64,000 nucleotides of DNA, from NCBI GenBank assembly GCA_015232865.1, contig JADFYU010000003.1, positions 84,601 through 148,600 on the forward strand, written 5' to 3'. Under the pieces are notes generated by a model. It saw only the letters and a program-made list of their open reading frames with translations, did not search any database and was not told the DNA's origin. Positions 27,444-36,782 of the stretch are shown one piece after another. The position numbers were made by a program, and so were the translations under genes. Within the stretch, counting starts at the first letter, position 1. Every line of letters begins with the position of its first letter. This DNA comes from Magnetococcales bacterium. Lineage in GTDB: Bacteria > Pseudomonadota > Magnetococcia > Magnetococcales > UBA8363.

Positions 27444-30173
27444 ATGGCAATAAGTCACTCATTTTTTCAAAGATCGTTGAGCCGTAAGGTGCTGTTTGTC
27501 TCCTGCTTTATCGGCGGCGTTGCGCTACTCATTTTGGGCCTCTTTTTAACTCAGGCCCTGAGGTCCGAGCTTATAAAACAAAACAACGATTTGATCAACA
27601 ACCTGGCCAGCAGCGCCCGGCAGGGTCTTCACGCCATCATGCTGACCGGCAATGCCGAAATTGCCCGGGAATATGCCCGACACCTTAAAATGGTCGAGGG
27701 AGTCAAGCAGATCAATATCATCAAAACCAACGGGCAAGAGGCCTTTTTACTCAGCAACGAACAAAGATCCCCACTTCTTGCCGAGGATCTTCCCTACTTC
27801 CGATCCGCCTTGGAGAGCAAAAAAAGCGTCTCGTTCATCCGTTCGGATGATCTGGACCGGCTCACCAAAACCTTTTTCATCCCCATTCCCATCGAAGAAC
27901 CGTGTAAAAAGTGTCACCAGGACGGCAAAGCCATTCGGGGAATTTTTGAAGTAACCGTCTCTCTGGACGCTATCGAAACCCAGGTTGGCCGAACTGTGAT
28001 CAACGCCATCTGGGTGACCATCGCCTCCCTGGTCCTTTTCCTGATCGTTCTGGGTGTTACCCTCCGCCGAATCCTGACCCTGCCGCTGACCGATCTATCC
28101 CACTCCGTTCAACAGGTGGCCAAGGGCAAACTGACCTCCATTACATTTGATACCCAGCGAAAGGATGAGTTCGGATTGATCAGCACTGTTTTGCAACAGC
28201 TGGTCACCGGGTTGGGAGAGCAGATCAGAAAAATCAATCTCCAATCTGAAAACATGGTGGGCTTTATCAAGGAGATCATCCGTTTGCGCAACGACATTGG
28301 CACAAACGCGGTCGTTTTAAAAAACACCACCTCCGATGTCAGCCTTGAAAATCTCCATTTGGCCGAAGAGATTGCAAAAATAAAATCCCGCGTCGATCAG
28401 GCGACCGACAATGTCGCCAATATTTCCGAAGGCACGGTCATCGTCTCCAACAGCAGCCAGGAAATTTCCCATTCTCTGCTTCAAACCAACAACCGTGTCA
28501 ACGAAATGATTGAACTGGTCGGGCAGATGGAACAAATTCTCAATCATGTTCGAGAAACATTGGGTAATGCTAACCAGGAAACCACCCACGTCTCGACGGC
28601 CATTCAAAAAATGGCCCTCTCCCTGGGAGAGGTACGACAACAGTGTCAAAAGGCTTCCGTCGAATCAAATTCGGGAAAGAACATGGCTCAGGAGGCCATT
28701 GTGTTGACCGGCGAGTTGATTACAGCCTCCCATGAGATCAATCAGGTCACAACGATCATTGCGGAAGTGGCCTCCGAGACCCAGATGCTGGGCCTCAACG
28801 CCCTGATCGAAGCGGCCAGCGCCGGTGAAGCGGGAAAAGGGTTTGCCGTGGTCGCCTATGAGATCAAGGAGCTTTCCAACCGCACCATGGAAGCCACCAT
28901 AAAAATTGATTCCGTTTTGCAAAAGATCCAGGCCCAATCCGGCCAGGTCTCTCATGCCGTTAAAAACATCGGCAAGACAATCGATAATCTTGACGACTCC
29001 AACCAATGGATTCGCCAGGCCATGGAGACTCAGGAGAGCGTCATCCAGACCATCTCCCAATCGACACACGGTCTGACCCGGACCACCCAATCGGTCAACG
29101 ACAACACCGCCTCCCTGGATCGGGCGGCAAAAGCCCTCTTCGAGGCGGTTGAAGCGGTTCAGGGGGAGACTCGGACCATCAACGATGAAGCCGGTCAAGC
29201 GGCTGAATCGGCAGCAAAGATTGCCACTCAAAGTGCCGAATCCAAAGTGTTCCTCCAGACCGTTCAACAATCCGCTCAGGAGACCCATGACTCTTCCCTG
29301 GTGGTCCAGGAAAAAATGGCCCTGACCAATGACGTCGTCAATACGGTTCAGAGTTCCGTCCACTTTTTCAAAGCCCTCTCTGAAGTAGCGGCCTACATGA
29401 GCGACGCCCTGCTGTCGGTCAACCTGAACATTGATATCGGCCCCGCCCCCTTCAACATCAGGCTGTTAAAAGAGCCTTTTCTGGGTGTGATGGGAGAGCT
29501 GGAGGCGATGGTTTCCCAGGTCAAGCCGGTTGACACCGACCTGCTGAATGATGCCTGTCCGCTGTGTCGCTGGATTCACCAACAACAAGCCACCTATTCC
29601 GACCAGCCCATTTTCAACAATCTGATCGCCACCCATGACCAACTACACACCACCACCGATGAAATCATGAAGCTGGTCGAAAAAGGACTGACCGACCCCG
29701 AAGCCCGACTGGCGCTGCGTTTTTTCCAAGAGGTGCGCAGTACCCTCTTTGACCAGCTCAATGCCCTTTATATGGGGGAGTCCCAGCTGAATCGGAACGA
29801 TCAGCTCATGGATTGGCAAGAGGAATTTAGCCATGACAATCCAGAGATAGATGCCGACCACCAGCAACTCATCCGCCAACTCAACGACCTCTACAGCCAA
29901 CAGAAGGCCGAACAAACCCGAACACTGCTCAAGACATTCATGGCAACGGCTCACAATCATTTTGTACGAGAAAAGCACATTTCAAGTCAGAAACAGTCAC
30001 CGCTGTCTGAAGAGGCTCAACTGCATAACCAGGAGTTGATCAATCATCTGGAGCAGATTCTTTTTTTACACGAAGAGGAGGATTTCATTCCCTCCCAAGA
30101 TCTTTTTCTCTATCTGCGCGGGTGGCTTAAAAAGCATATCACCGGACGGGATAGCGGATTTTTACTGGAATAG
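27444..30173 (+). CDS. Chemoreceptor with periplasmic CxxCH motif, CZB-like and hemerythrin-like C-terminal domains
   Basis: A 909-residue methyl-accepting chemotaxis protein. Membrane segments (~12-35, ~186-208) flank a periplasmic domain with a CKKCH motif at ~153-157, typical of covalent c-type heme attachment in sensor domains. HAMP follows, then the signalling hairpin (EVASETQMLGLNALIEAASAGEAGKGFAVVAYEIKEL near 440-475). A CZB-like segment (CPLCRW at ~703, HDQLH) has Cys and two His, but the first family His is not evident. The C-terminus (~788-909) is hemerythrin-like (DADHQQL, HFVRE, HITGRD), but its HxxxH helix reads HNQEL, so one iron ligand seems lost or displaced. The ATG at 27444 begins the first helix; a TTG further upstream is not credible. 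Redox or gas sensing is inferred. Confidence 0.9.
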   Translation: MAISHSFFQRSLSRKVLFVSCFIGGVALLILGLFLTQALRSELIKQNNDLINNLASSARQGLHAIMLTGNAEIAREYARHLKMVEGVKQINIIKTNGQEAFLLSNEQRSPLLAEDLPYFRSALESKKSVSFIRSDDLDRLTKTFFIPIPIEEPCKKCHQDGKAIRGIFEVTVSLDAIETQVGRTVINAIWVTIASLVLFLIVLGVTLRRILTLPLTDLSHSVQQVAKGKLTSITFDTQRKDEFGLISTVLQQLVTGLGEQIRKINLQSENMVGFIKEIIRLRNDIGTNAVVLKNTTSDVSLENLHLAEEIAKIKSRVDQATDNVANISEGTVIVSNSSQEISHSLLQTNNRVNEMIELVGQMEQILNHVRETLGNANQETTHVSTAIQKMALSLGEVRQQCQKASVESNSGKNMAQEAIVLTGELITASHEINQVTTIIAEVASETQMLGLNALIEAASAGEAGKGFAVVAYEIKELSNRTMEATIKIDSVLQKIQAQSGQVSHAVKNIGKTIDNLDDSNQWIRQAMETQESVIQTISQSTHGLTRTTQSVNDNTASLDRAAKALFEAVEAVQGETRTINDEAGQAAESAAKIATQSAESKVFLQTVQQSAQETHDSSLVVQEKMALTNDVVNTVQSSVHFFKALSEVAAYMSDALLSVNLNIDIGPAPFNIRLLKEPFLGVMGELEAMVSQVKPVDTDLLNDACPLCRWIHQQQATYSDQPIFNNLIATHDQLHTTTDEIMKLVEKGLTDPEARLALRFFQEVRSTLFDQLNALYMGESQLNRNDQLMDWQEEFSHDNPEIDADHQQLIRQLNDLYSQQKAEQTRTLLKTFMATAHNHFVREKHISSQKQSPLSEEAQLHNQELINHLEQILFLHEEEDFIPSQDLFLYLRGWLKKHITGRDSGFLLE

Positions 30174-30193
30174 GAACGGCGGAGAGTGCCAGA

Positions 30194-30691
30194 CTAGAGA
30201 GGGTGGGAGAAGGGTTCAGTCCGCTCCTCTTCCTCCTCGATGTATTCGACTGGCTCCATCAAATCCGCCTCTTTTTTCTTCTCCATGTAGCGAAAAAAAA
30301 CCGCCAGGCCGACCGCTACCTGAAAAACCGCCAGGCCGATGAAGAAGACCGCCCACTTATAATCTCCGACCTGAATACCACCGGCGGCGTTGGCCCGCAG
30401 CAGGGTTGAGAACATGAGCACGTTTAAAATATTGATGCCGACGACGGTGATGGCCAACCAGACCTGTCGAACCTTTATAAAACAGGCCATAACCCCTGTC
30501 ACCAGAGTCAGATAGCCGCCGAAAAGGGGGATAAGAACATATAACAAGGCCGTCAATACGGCAAAAAGAGCACCGAGAAGCCCTTTTCCGAAGTAATTGA
30601 GCAGAAAAAACAACAGCAGACTCACCACAGCCACGGCAAAAGCCAGGGCAAAGGCATTGACAATCATAAAGTGCAAAACCGAGCTCAACAT
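30194..30691 (-). CDS. Four-helix membrane protein of unknown function
   Basis: A 165-residue protein with hydrophobic segments near residues 12-35, 40-60, 75-98 and 105-130 and a charged C-terminal tail rich in Glu (EYIEEEEERTEP). It starts at an ATG at 30691. It is convergent with the chemoreceptor (20 bp between stops) and stands alone. I do not recognise the family. The hydrophobic pattern supports a real inner-membrane protein; no catalytic motif is visible. Confidence 0.7.
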   Translation of the reverse strand: MLSSVLHFMIVNAFALAFAVAVVSLLLFFLLNYFGKGLLGALFAVLTALLYVLIPLFGGYLTLVTGVMACFIKVRQVWLAITVVGINILNVLMFSTLLRANAAGGIQVGDYKWAVFFIGLAVFQVAVGLAVFFRYMEKKKEADLMEPVEYIEEEEERTEPFSHPL

Positions 30692-30991
30692 GTCACCATC
30701 CCAAACAAAAAGGCCGTTATCGGCACTAAAAGGTCGTCAAAAAAAGCCCCAACAGCCAGGAATACACCCTCCCTTCACAACACTGTTTGATTTCTTTTCA
30801 ACTTCTGACTCTTCCAGGTTACCGGAATAATTTGAGGGTTAAAAGTACCAACAGGTCCGATTTATAAAAAAAATATTTAACTCTACCCCAACTAACCATT
30901 ATACTGACCTGATGTTTTAAAATGAAAATGGATTCTGTTCCAGGAATCTGCCAAATAGATCTATAGCGTTTAACGAGAGATAGAGCTGAAA
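30692..30991. other. Intergenic region between divergent genes
   Basis: Three hundred bases of AT-rich sequence, with an especially AT-rich stretch near 30860-30900, upstream of both the membrane protein and the GGDEF-EAL gene. It probably contains both promoters. I see no structured RNA or gene. Confidence 0.45.
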
Positions 30992-32725
30992 ATGGGAAAA
31001 AAATCCACTCCTGGTCACAACCATGCCGCCGCACTCATCAACGAAGATTTCATCCTTCTTGTCCAACGACTTCCCGGCGGGATTATTCTCCATAGAGATG
31101 GGATCATTCTCTTTGCCAACACCCACGCCCAAACCATTTTCGGCGTCTCTGCGGAAGAATCGCTCTCTGCTGAGCCACTCACCTCTTTTTTTCCCCCGGA
31201 CTCCTGGAAACGGTTGACTCAGGCCATGGACGCCTCTGACACCGACCTCGATGAAGAGGGCTGGCCGGCTGAGATGAAAATCACCCGCGTGGACCACAAA
31301 GAGATTGACCTGGAAACCATTTCGACCGCCATCAACCTCTCTTCGGGTCCGGCCATTTGCACCACCCTCAAAGATGTCTCACAGCGCAAGCTTTCTGAAA
31401 AACGGATACACCATCAGGCCAACTATGACCATTTGACCGGACTGCCCAACCGGACCCTCTTCAGAGACCGGCTGGTCCGGGAGTTGATCCGGGCCAAGCG
31501 ACTCGATAGCCGGGTCGCCTTGATGTTTATCGATCTGGACCGGTTCAAGTGGGTCAACGACACCTTGGGTCACGGGGCGGGTGACCAACTGCTCAAAGAG
31601 GTCTCGGTTCGACTGGAACAATGTTTGCGTAAGTCGGACACCATCGCTCGAATAGGCGGAGACGAGTTTACCGCCATTCTGCCCGACATGGCCCGTGGTC
31701 CCCATGCCGAACGGGTTGCCGGCTCCATCCTCCAAGCATTGGCCACCCCTTTTGTCCTGGAAGGACAAGAGGCGTTCATCTCCGGTTCGGTCGGCATCAC
31801 CGTCTACCCGGATGATGCCGAAGAGTTGGAAGTGCTGCTGAAAAATGCCGATACCGCCATGTATCGGGCGAAAAATGACGGTCGCAACGCCTTCCGGTTC
31901 TATACCCCCGACATGCACGACGAAGCCCAGGAGCGCATGGAACTGGAGAAAGACCTGCACCGCGCCCTGCAACGAAACGAGTTGGTCATCCATTATCAAC
32001 CCATCATTGATCTGCGCAACAATATCGTGGTCGGAGCGGAGAGTTTTTTACGCTGGGAACACCCCAAAAGAGGCTCCATCCCGCCGAACACGTTTATTCC
32101 CCTGGCCGAAGAGATTGGGATGATCGGCGAAATCACCGCCTGGACCATTCGAAGCGCCTGCACCTTTGCACAAAAATGGATATCCAGCCAACAGGTTGCG
32201 GCTGATTTTCTTATTTCGGTCAACCTTTCCTGCACCCGCTGCCGAGATCTCTCCACCGACGACAAAATTGAGGAGATTCTCAAGGAGTCCGGCCTTCCTC
32301 CCACCTCGTTGGTGTTGGAAATCACCGAAAACATCCTCTCAGAAGATGAACAGCGTGCCATGGTCATGCTCAATCATCTGACCAGGCTCGGGGTCAACCT
32401 CTGGCTGGATGATTTTGGCACCGGATACTCCTCCCTGAGCGTCTTGAAAAAATTACCGGTCAACGGCATCAAGATTGACCGGGCCTTTGTTCCCGACGTC
32501 ACCAAAGATCCCGAGACCACCGTACTGGTCGAAGCCATCATGTCTTTGGCCAAAAGCCTGAAACGGCGGGTGATCGGTGAAGGTGTCGAACGGGTGGACC
32601 AGGCCGAATTCCTGATCCACCACGGCTGCATCTGGGGGCAAGGATACCTCTACAGCAAAGCCGTGACCGCTGAAGAGTTTGAAGAATATCTGTCCACCAC
32701 CAAGATAACCAACCGATCCTCCTAA
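30992..32725 (+). CDS. PAS-GGDEF-EAL cyclic-di-GMP protein
   Basis: A 577-residue cytoplasmic protein: PAS-like sensor (~12-130), diguanylate cyclase (~145-310) and phosphodiesterase (~325-570). The cyclase motif GGDEF is intact near residue 222, and an RKSD inhibitory site lies five residues before it. In the phosphodiesterase, the EAL motif reads ESF (GAESFLRW), keeping the catalytic Glu; the other metal and catalytic residues are present (NLSC, EITEN, DDFGTGYSS, IKIDR, EGVE, QGYLYS). It can thus be bifunctional, with direction set by the PAS input. No membrane segments. A response regulator gene lies convergent on its 3' side. Confidence 0.93.
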   Translation: MGKKSTPGHNHAAALINEDFILLVQRLPGGIILHRDGIILFANTHAQTIFGVSAEESLSAEPLTSFFPPDSWKRLTQAMDASDTDLDEEGWPAEMKITRVDHKEIDLETISTAINLSSGPAICTTLKDVSQRKLSEKRIHHQANYDHLTGLPNRTLFRDRLVRELIRAKRLDSRVALMFIDLDRFKWVNDTLGHGAGDQLLKEVSVRLEQCLRKSDTIARIGGDEFTAILPDMARGPHAERVAGSILQALATPFVLEGQEAFISGSVGITVYPDDAEELEVLLKNADTAMYRAKNDGRNAFRFYTPDMHDEAQERMELEKDLHRALQRNELVIHYQPIIDLRNNIVVGAESFLRWEHPKRGSIPPNTFIPLAEEIGMIGEITAWTIRSACTFAQKWISSQQVAADFLISVNLSCTRCRDLSTDDKIEEILKESGLPPTSLVLEITENILSEDEQRAMVMLNHLTRLGVNLWLDDFGTGYSSLSVLKKLPVNGIKIDRAFVPDVTKDPETTVLVEAIMSLAKSLKRRVIGEGVERVDQAEFLIHHGCIWGQGYLYSKAVTAEEFEEYLSTTKITNRSS

Positions 32726-32750
32726 TCCTGGATACGGCAGTTGGAAGTGC

Positions 32751-32771
32751 GTAAGCGGTGCAACCGCTTAC
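32751..32771. repeat. Perfect hairpin between convergent genes
   Basis: GTAAGCGG (32751-32758) pairs perfectly with CCGCTTAC (32764-32771) around a 5-base loop, 25 bp after the GGDEF-EAL stop and 95 bp after the convergent response regulator. There is no T-run, so it may be an RNA-stabilising stem or factor-dependent stop site rather than a classical terminator. Confidence 0.5.
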
Positions 32772-32865
32772 CCGGCGACTCAACGGGGTTGTGTCAGATG
32801 CGCTGCGTGCCAACAAACGCCCTCTCCAGGCTCAAACAGACCCTGGATCAACGAACGGCTGGCTG

Positions 32866-33387
32866 TCAGTGACTTTTTTTGGGGATGAGCAGATCAAACA
32901 ACTCTGCTTCAGTGAGGTGATTGCGACTGAAGGTGGAAACTCTTTTTTCGGGAGTCGGAATCTTTTTTTCATTGATCAGTTTAATGTTTCGCTTCCAGGC
33001 CCGCAGCTTGACCTCCAGCAGATTTTCATTAAAAGGCTTGCTGATGAGATCATCCCCTCCAGAATCGATACACTCCACCAATTCATGGTCATCTTTGGAA
33101 CTGGTAAAAAAGATGATCGGAATGAATTTTTTATGATCGGCGGCAATCTGCTTGAGAATGGGAGCCACCTCGCAACCGCTCATTCCCGGCATGTGTACGT
33201 CGAGCAAAACCAAATCCGGGAGCACTTGTTCAAAGAGGGCTATCCCCTCTTCCGGGTCGGTGGCAAAGAAGGTCTCATAGCCTTCAATAGTCAGTATCTC
33301 TTGAATAAGAAAATGAAAAATTGAATCATCATCGATGACCAACACTTTCATTTTAGAGTCTCCGTTCGCCTGATCAGCGCTCTGCAT
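32866..33387 (-). CDS. CheY-like response regulator with C-terminal extension
   Basis: A 173-residue protein with one receiver domain: VIDDD near the start, phospho-acceptor Asp in VLLDVHMPG, Thr/Ser in FFTSSKDD and Lys in SKPF. About 40 residues follow (to EAELFDLLIPKKSH) without a recognised DNA-binding or enzymatic domain. The ATG at 33387 has GGGAGG eight bases upstream; the ATG at 33351 has GGAG and is also plausible, giving 161 residues. It lies downstream of yejAB and a Cys-rich gene on the same strand. Its kinase is unknown. Confidence 0.9.
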   Translation of the reverse strand: MQSADQANGDSKMKVLVIDDDSIFHFLIQEILTIEGYETFFATDPEEGIALFEQVLPDLVLLDVHMPGMSGCEVAPILKQIAADHKKFIPIIFFTSSKDDHELVECIDSGGDDLISKPFNENLLEVKLRAWKRNIKLINEKKIPTPEKRVSTFSRNHLTEAELFDLLIPKKSH

Positions 33388-33472
33388 GACCTCACCCTCC
33401 CAACGTTCTCCTCCAACGTGACGTCCTTACAATCCTCCCATGATAGCAAATCAAGTGTGATATGTAAATTAA

Positions 33473-33784
33473 TTATCTTTTCATAAACTTATAGGTTTTG
33501 TTAACACATTCTCCCAAACTTTTGGCCTGGAAGTTGGGACAGGAACCATCCGGGTGGAGAAAATCCTGGGTATAGATGGTCTGGCACTGCGCTAGATTTT
33601 GACAGGAGGCACCATCCCGACAGGCCACCCCCACCTGGGGACGGCCATGCTGTTTTTTGGGAATGGCCAACTGACTCTCACGAAGACAACTCAGACAACC
33701 GGTTGCTCCGGGGTGGAGGGGACGATCGTGAATCGGGCATTGACCCACGACGGACTTCCGGTCAGGAACCACTGGACGACTCAC
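33473..33784 (-). CDS. Small cysteine-rich protein of unknown function
   Basis: A 103-residue protein with about eight cysteines, including CPIH, CLSC and C...C pairs (C-x-D-G-A-S-C, CPNF, GEC), which suggests metal or Fe-S binding or structural disulfides. There is no signal peptide. It starts at a GTG that overlaps the yejB stop by four bases (GTGA), so it is translationally coupled. It occupies the position where yejE would be expected. I do not recognise the family. Confidence 0.65.
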   Translation of the reverse strand: MSRPVVPDRKSVVGQCPIHDRPLHPGATGCLSCLRESQLAIPKKQHGRPQVGVACRDGASCQNLAQCQTIYTQDFLHPDGSCPNFQAKSLGECVNKTYKFMKR

Positions 33785-34839
33785 TGGGCTTCGTCGAAGG
33801 TGATTCGGGGATCAACCCATACGTAGGTCAGATCGGTCAGAAGCTTGGTCAGCAAGCCAAGCATGGTATAAAAATAGAGGGTGGCCATAACCACCGGATA
33901 GTCTCGGTTGATCACCGACTCATAGCCCAACAATCCCAGACCATCCAGGCTGAATATGGTCTCTATCAGCAGGCTCCCGCTAAAGAATGCGGCGACGAAC
34001 GAGCCGGGAAAACCGGTTACCAGGGGAATCATGGCATTTCGAAAGACATGGCGATAGAGCACGGCTCCCTCCGACAACCCCTTGGCACGCGCCGTTAGAA
34101 CATATTGTTTGGAGATCTCCTCCAAAAAACTGTTTTTGGTCAACATGGTCATCACCGCAAAAGAACCGACCACCGAAGCGGTAATGGGCAAAACCATGTG
34201 CCACAGATAGTCGGCTATTTTTGCCGGCCAGGAGAGCAACTCCCAACCATCGGAGGTCAGCCCCCGCATGGGGAACAGATCCCAAAAGCTGCCGCCCCCG
34301 AACAACACGATCAGAAGAACCCCCAAAACAAATCCGGGAATGGAGTAGCCAGCCAGAATCAGGGTGGAGGTGACGGTGTCAAAGCGGCTACCGTGTCGAA
34401 CCGCTTTGCGAATGCCCAAGGGAATACTGACCAGATAGGTCAGAAAAAAGGTCCACATGCCCAAAGAGATGGAGACCGGCAATTTTTCCAACACCAGATC
34501 CACCACCCGACGATGGTGGTAGTAGGATTCACCAAAATCAAATCGCAGATAACTGCTCAACATGATAAAAAACCGTTCATGGGCCGGTTTGTCAAATCCA
34601 TAGAATTGGCGCAACGCTTCGACCTGCTCCGGGTCCAACCCCTTGGAACCCCGATAGCTGCCAAATGACGTGGAAGAAGTGGCGGCCTCCCCGCCCGCGT
34701 GACCATCCTGTTCCAACAGGGAGACCATTCGCTCCACCGGTCCGCCCGGAACAAACTGCAACACCAGAAAGGTGACCAGCATGATGCCAAACAGAGTCGG
34801 AATCATCAGCAACAAGCGACGAATGATGTAGGCGGCCAT
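33781..34839 (-). CDS. yejB: Peptide ABC transporter permease YejB
   Basis: A 352-residue inner-membrane permease of the oligopeptide/dipeptide (OppB/DppB) family. The start IIRRLLLMIPTLFGIMLVTFLVLQFVPGG is characteristic, with further helices across the chain and a permease loop (EEISKQYVLTARAKGL). It pairs with the solute-binding gene 12 bp upstream (yejA-like). The usual partner genes yejE and yejF do not follow; a small Cys-rich gene does. Substrates of this family are peptides or related microcin-like molecules. Confidence 0.93.
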   Translation of the reverse strand: MAAYIIRRLLLMIPTLFGIMLVTFLVLQFVPGGPVERMVSLLEQDGHAGGEAATSSTSFGSYRGSKGLDPEQVEALRQFYGFDKPAHERFFIMLSSYLRFDFGESYYHHRRVVDLVLEKLPVSISLGMWTFFLTYLVSIPLGIRKAVRHGSRFDTVTSTLILAGYSIPGFVLGVLLIVLFGGGSFWDLFPMRGLTSDGWELLSWPAKIADYLWHMVLPITASVVGSFAVMTMLTKNSFLEEISKQYVLTARAKGLSEGAVLYRHVFRNAMIPLVTGFPGSFVAAFFSGSLLIETIFSLDGLGLLGYESVINRDYPVVMATLYFYTMLGLLTKLLTDLTYVWVDPRITFDEAQ

Positions 34840-34851
34840 GATCCCTCCCTA

Positions 34852-36639
34852 TTATTCCTCTTTGATCCACCAACTCCAGAGCCGACTGTGGGCCTGGTAG
34901 TACAGCGGATTTTTATCAGGACGGCCAAAGCGGTTCCAGAAGGCGATCCGATGGGTGTTGAGATACCAATTGGGAATCAGATAATGACCGGCCAACAAAA
35001 CCCGATCCAAAGCTCGGCACGCCGTCAGCAGTTCGGTTCGAGAAGAGGCGTAGACAATCCGATCTACCAGGGCATCGATAACCGGGTCTTTGAGACCGAT
35101 ATAGTTTTTGCTGCCCAACTCGTCGGCACTGCTCGAACTCCACAAGCCACGCTGCTCGTTACCGGGAGATTGAGATTGACCAAAGACGTGGACGATCATG
35201 TCATAATCAAAATGGTCCAGGCGTGTTTTGTAGAGGGAGAGATCAACGGTTCGATAGGTTACCTGTACCCCGAGCCGCTTTAAATTGGCCACGTAGGGCG
35301 CCATCACCCGCTCGAACGCAGCCGATGACAACAACATGTCAATTTTCAACGGCTCCCCTTTTTGATTGGACAGGATTTGATCTTTTCCCACCTGCCAACC
35401 GGCCTCTTTCAACAGTTTGGCCGCCTTTCGCAGGTTGCTGCGAATGGAGTTGGGCGGCGTGGTCGAGGGGGGAGGCTGTACCGCCTCGAAGACCGCCGGG
35501 TCCAGTTGATCCCGAAAAGGTTCCAGCAAGGCCAACTCATCCGGGCCGGGTCGCCCGCTGGCTGCCATCTCGGAGTTGGAAAAATAGCTCTCGGATCGAA
35601 CATATTGATCGTGGAACAGATTTTTATTGCTCCATTCAAAATCAAAAGCCAACGTCAGGGCCTGACGAACCCGTTTATCCTGAAATTGGGGACGGCGCAG
35701 GTTAAAGATCCAACCCTGCATGCCGGCACCGTTTTTATGGACAAGCTGCTCTTTTTTGATCAATCCCGAATCAAATTTTTCACCCTGATAATCCCGCGCC
35801 CACTGCTTGGAGTTGTTCTCCAGAATAAAATCAAACTCACCCGCCTTGAACCCCTCCAACGCCACCACCGGATCTTTGAAAAATTTAATCACCACCCGAT
35901 CAAAATTATAAAGCCCCCGGTTTACCGGTCGATTCCAACCCCAATAATCGGGGTTGCGTTTGTAGGTGATGATTTTTCCTGCCTCAAAGGATTCGATCTG
36001 ATAGGGGCCGGACCCCAAAGGAGGGGTCATCTGCAAATTTTCGAAAGAGTGTTTTTCGAAAAATGCCCGACTGAAAACAGGCAACTCGCCAATGATCAGG
36101 GCCAGCTCCCGATTTTTTTGGGAAAAATGGAAAACAACCCGATGGGTTCCAACCACCTCGACCTTTTCGATATCCCGAAAATAGCGGGCATAAAAGGGGT
36201 GGGCCTGTTTGGATTTTAAAATCTGCAAAGAAAAGCGGACATCCTCGGCTGTCAGGGGAGAACCGTTGGAAAACCGGGCCTCCGGGTCCAGTGTACAGGT
36301 CAGGGAGAGACCGTCGGACGCAACCGCCAGATCGGTGGCCAACAGGCCGTACTGGGAAAACGGCTCATCCTGGGATTGAACGGTCAGGGTATCAAAGAGC
36401 AGGGTGCCCAGATGATCCGGAGCCACCCCTTTCAGGGTAAAGGGGTTGAACGAGTCAAATCCGCCCAAACCATAGAGGGTCAGGGTGCCGCCGACCCTGG
36501 CTTGATCTGAATTATAGTCAAACCCTTTAAATCCTTCAGGGTATTTTAGTTCTCCATCCAGACTGATGCCGTGAGCGGCCCAGAGTGTGGAAGAGAAAAA
36601 CAGAAGAAAAAGCAGAGGAGCGAAAAATTTTTTTTTCAT
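34852..36639 (-). CDS. yejA: Peptide ABC transporter substrate-binding protein YejA
   Basis: A 595-residue family 5 solute-binding protein with an N-terminal signal peptide (FFAPLLFLLFFSSTLWA, cleavage near residue 20) followed by the family pattern: LGTLLFDTLTVQ, GLLATDLAVASDG, LSLTCTLDPEARFSNGSPLTAEDVRFS, DFEWSNKNLFHDQYVRSESYF. The long form and EWSNKNLF motif are typical of the YejA branch. The ATG at 36639 begins the signal peptide; a 62-residue upstream extension is not plausible. It is the first gene of a yejAB operon divergent from the MEMO-AMMECR1 gene. Confidence 0.93.
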   Translation of the reverse strand: MKKKFFAPLLFLLFFSSTLWAAHGISLDGELKYPEGFKGFDYNSDQARVGGTLTLYGLGGFDSFNPFTLKGVAPDHLGTLLFDTLTVQSQDEPFSQYGLLATDLAVASDGLSLTCTLDPEARFSNGSPLTAEDVRFSLQILKSKQAHPFYARYFRDIEKVEVVGTHRVVFHFSQKNRELALIIGELPVFSRAFFEKHSFENLQMTPPLGSGPYQIESFEAGKIITYKRNPDYWGWNRPVNRGLYNFDRVVIKFFKDPVVALEGFKAGEFDFILENNSKQWARDYQGEKFDSGLIKKEQLVHKNGAGMQGWIFNLRRPQFQDKRVRQALTLAFDFEWSNKNLFHDQYVRSESYFSNSEMAASGRPGPDELALLEPFRDQLDPAVFEAVQPPPSTTPPNSIRSNLRKAAKLLKEAGWQVGKDQILSNQKGEPLKIDMLLSSAAFERVMAPYVANLKRLGVQVTYRTVDLSLYKTRLDHFDYDMIVHVFGQSQSPGNEQRGLWSSSSADELGSKNYIGLKDPVIDALVDRIVYASSRTELLTACRALDRVLLAGHYLIPNWYLNTHRIAFWNRFGRPDKNPLYYQAHSRLWSWWIKEE

Positions 36640-36782
36640 GTCAAGCTCTATTAAGGCTATATTGAATGTCGAATGAGTTCGGAGTTGAAGAGCAGTATAA
36701 CAAAGATCAGCCGAACTAAATAGCCAGATTGGATTTTCCTCAACCCTTGACGTGGCAAACAAAACAAAAAAAGGAAGCCGCC

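Noticed and set aside
32826..32840. Possible third copy of the repeated element, sharing GCTCAAACAGA with copy A
   Set aside because: Only 11 bases match and the conserved TCACC stem is absent.
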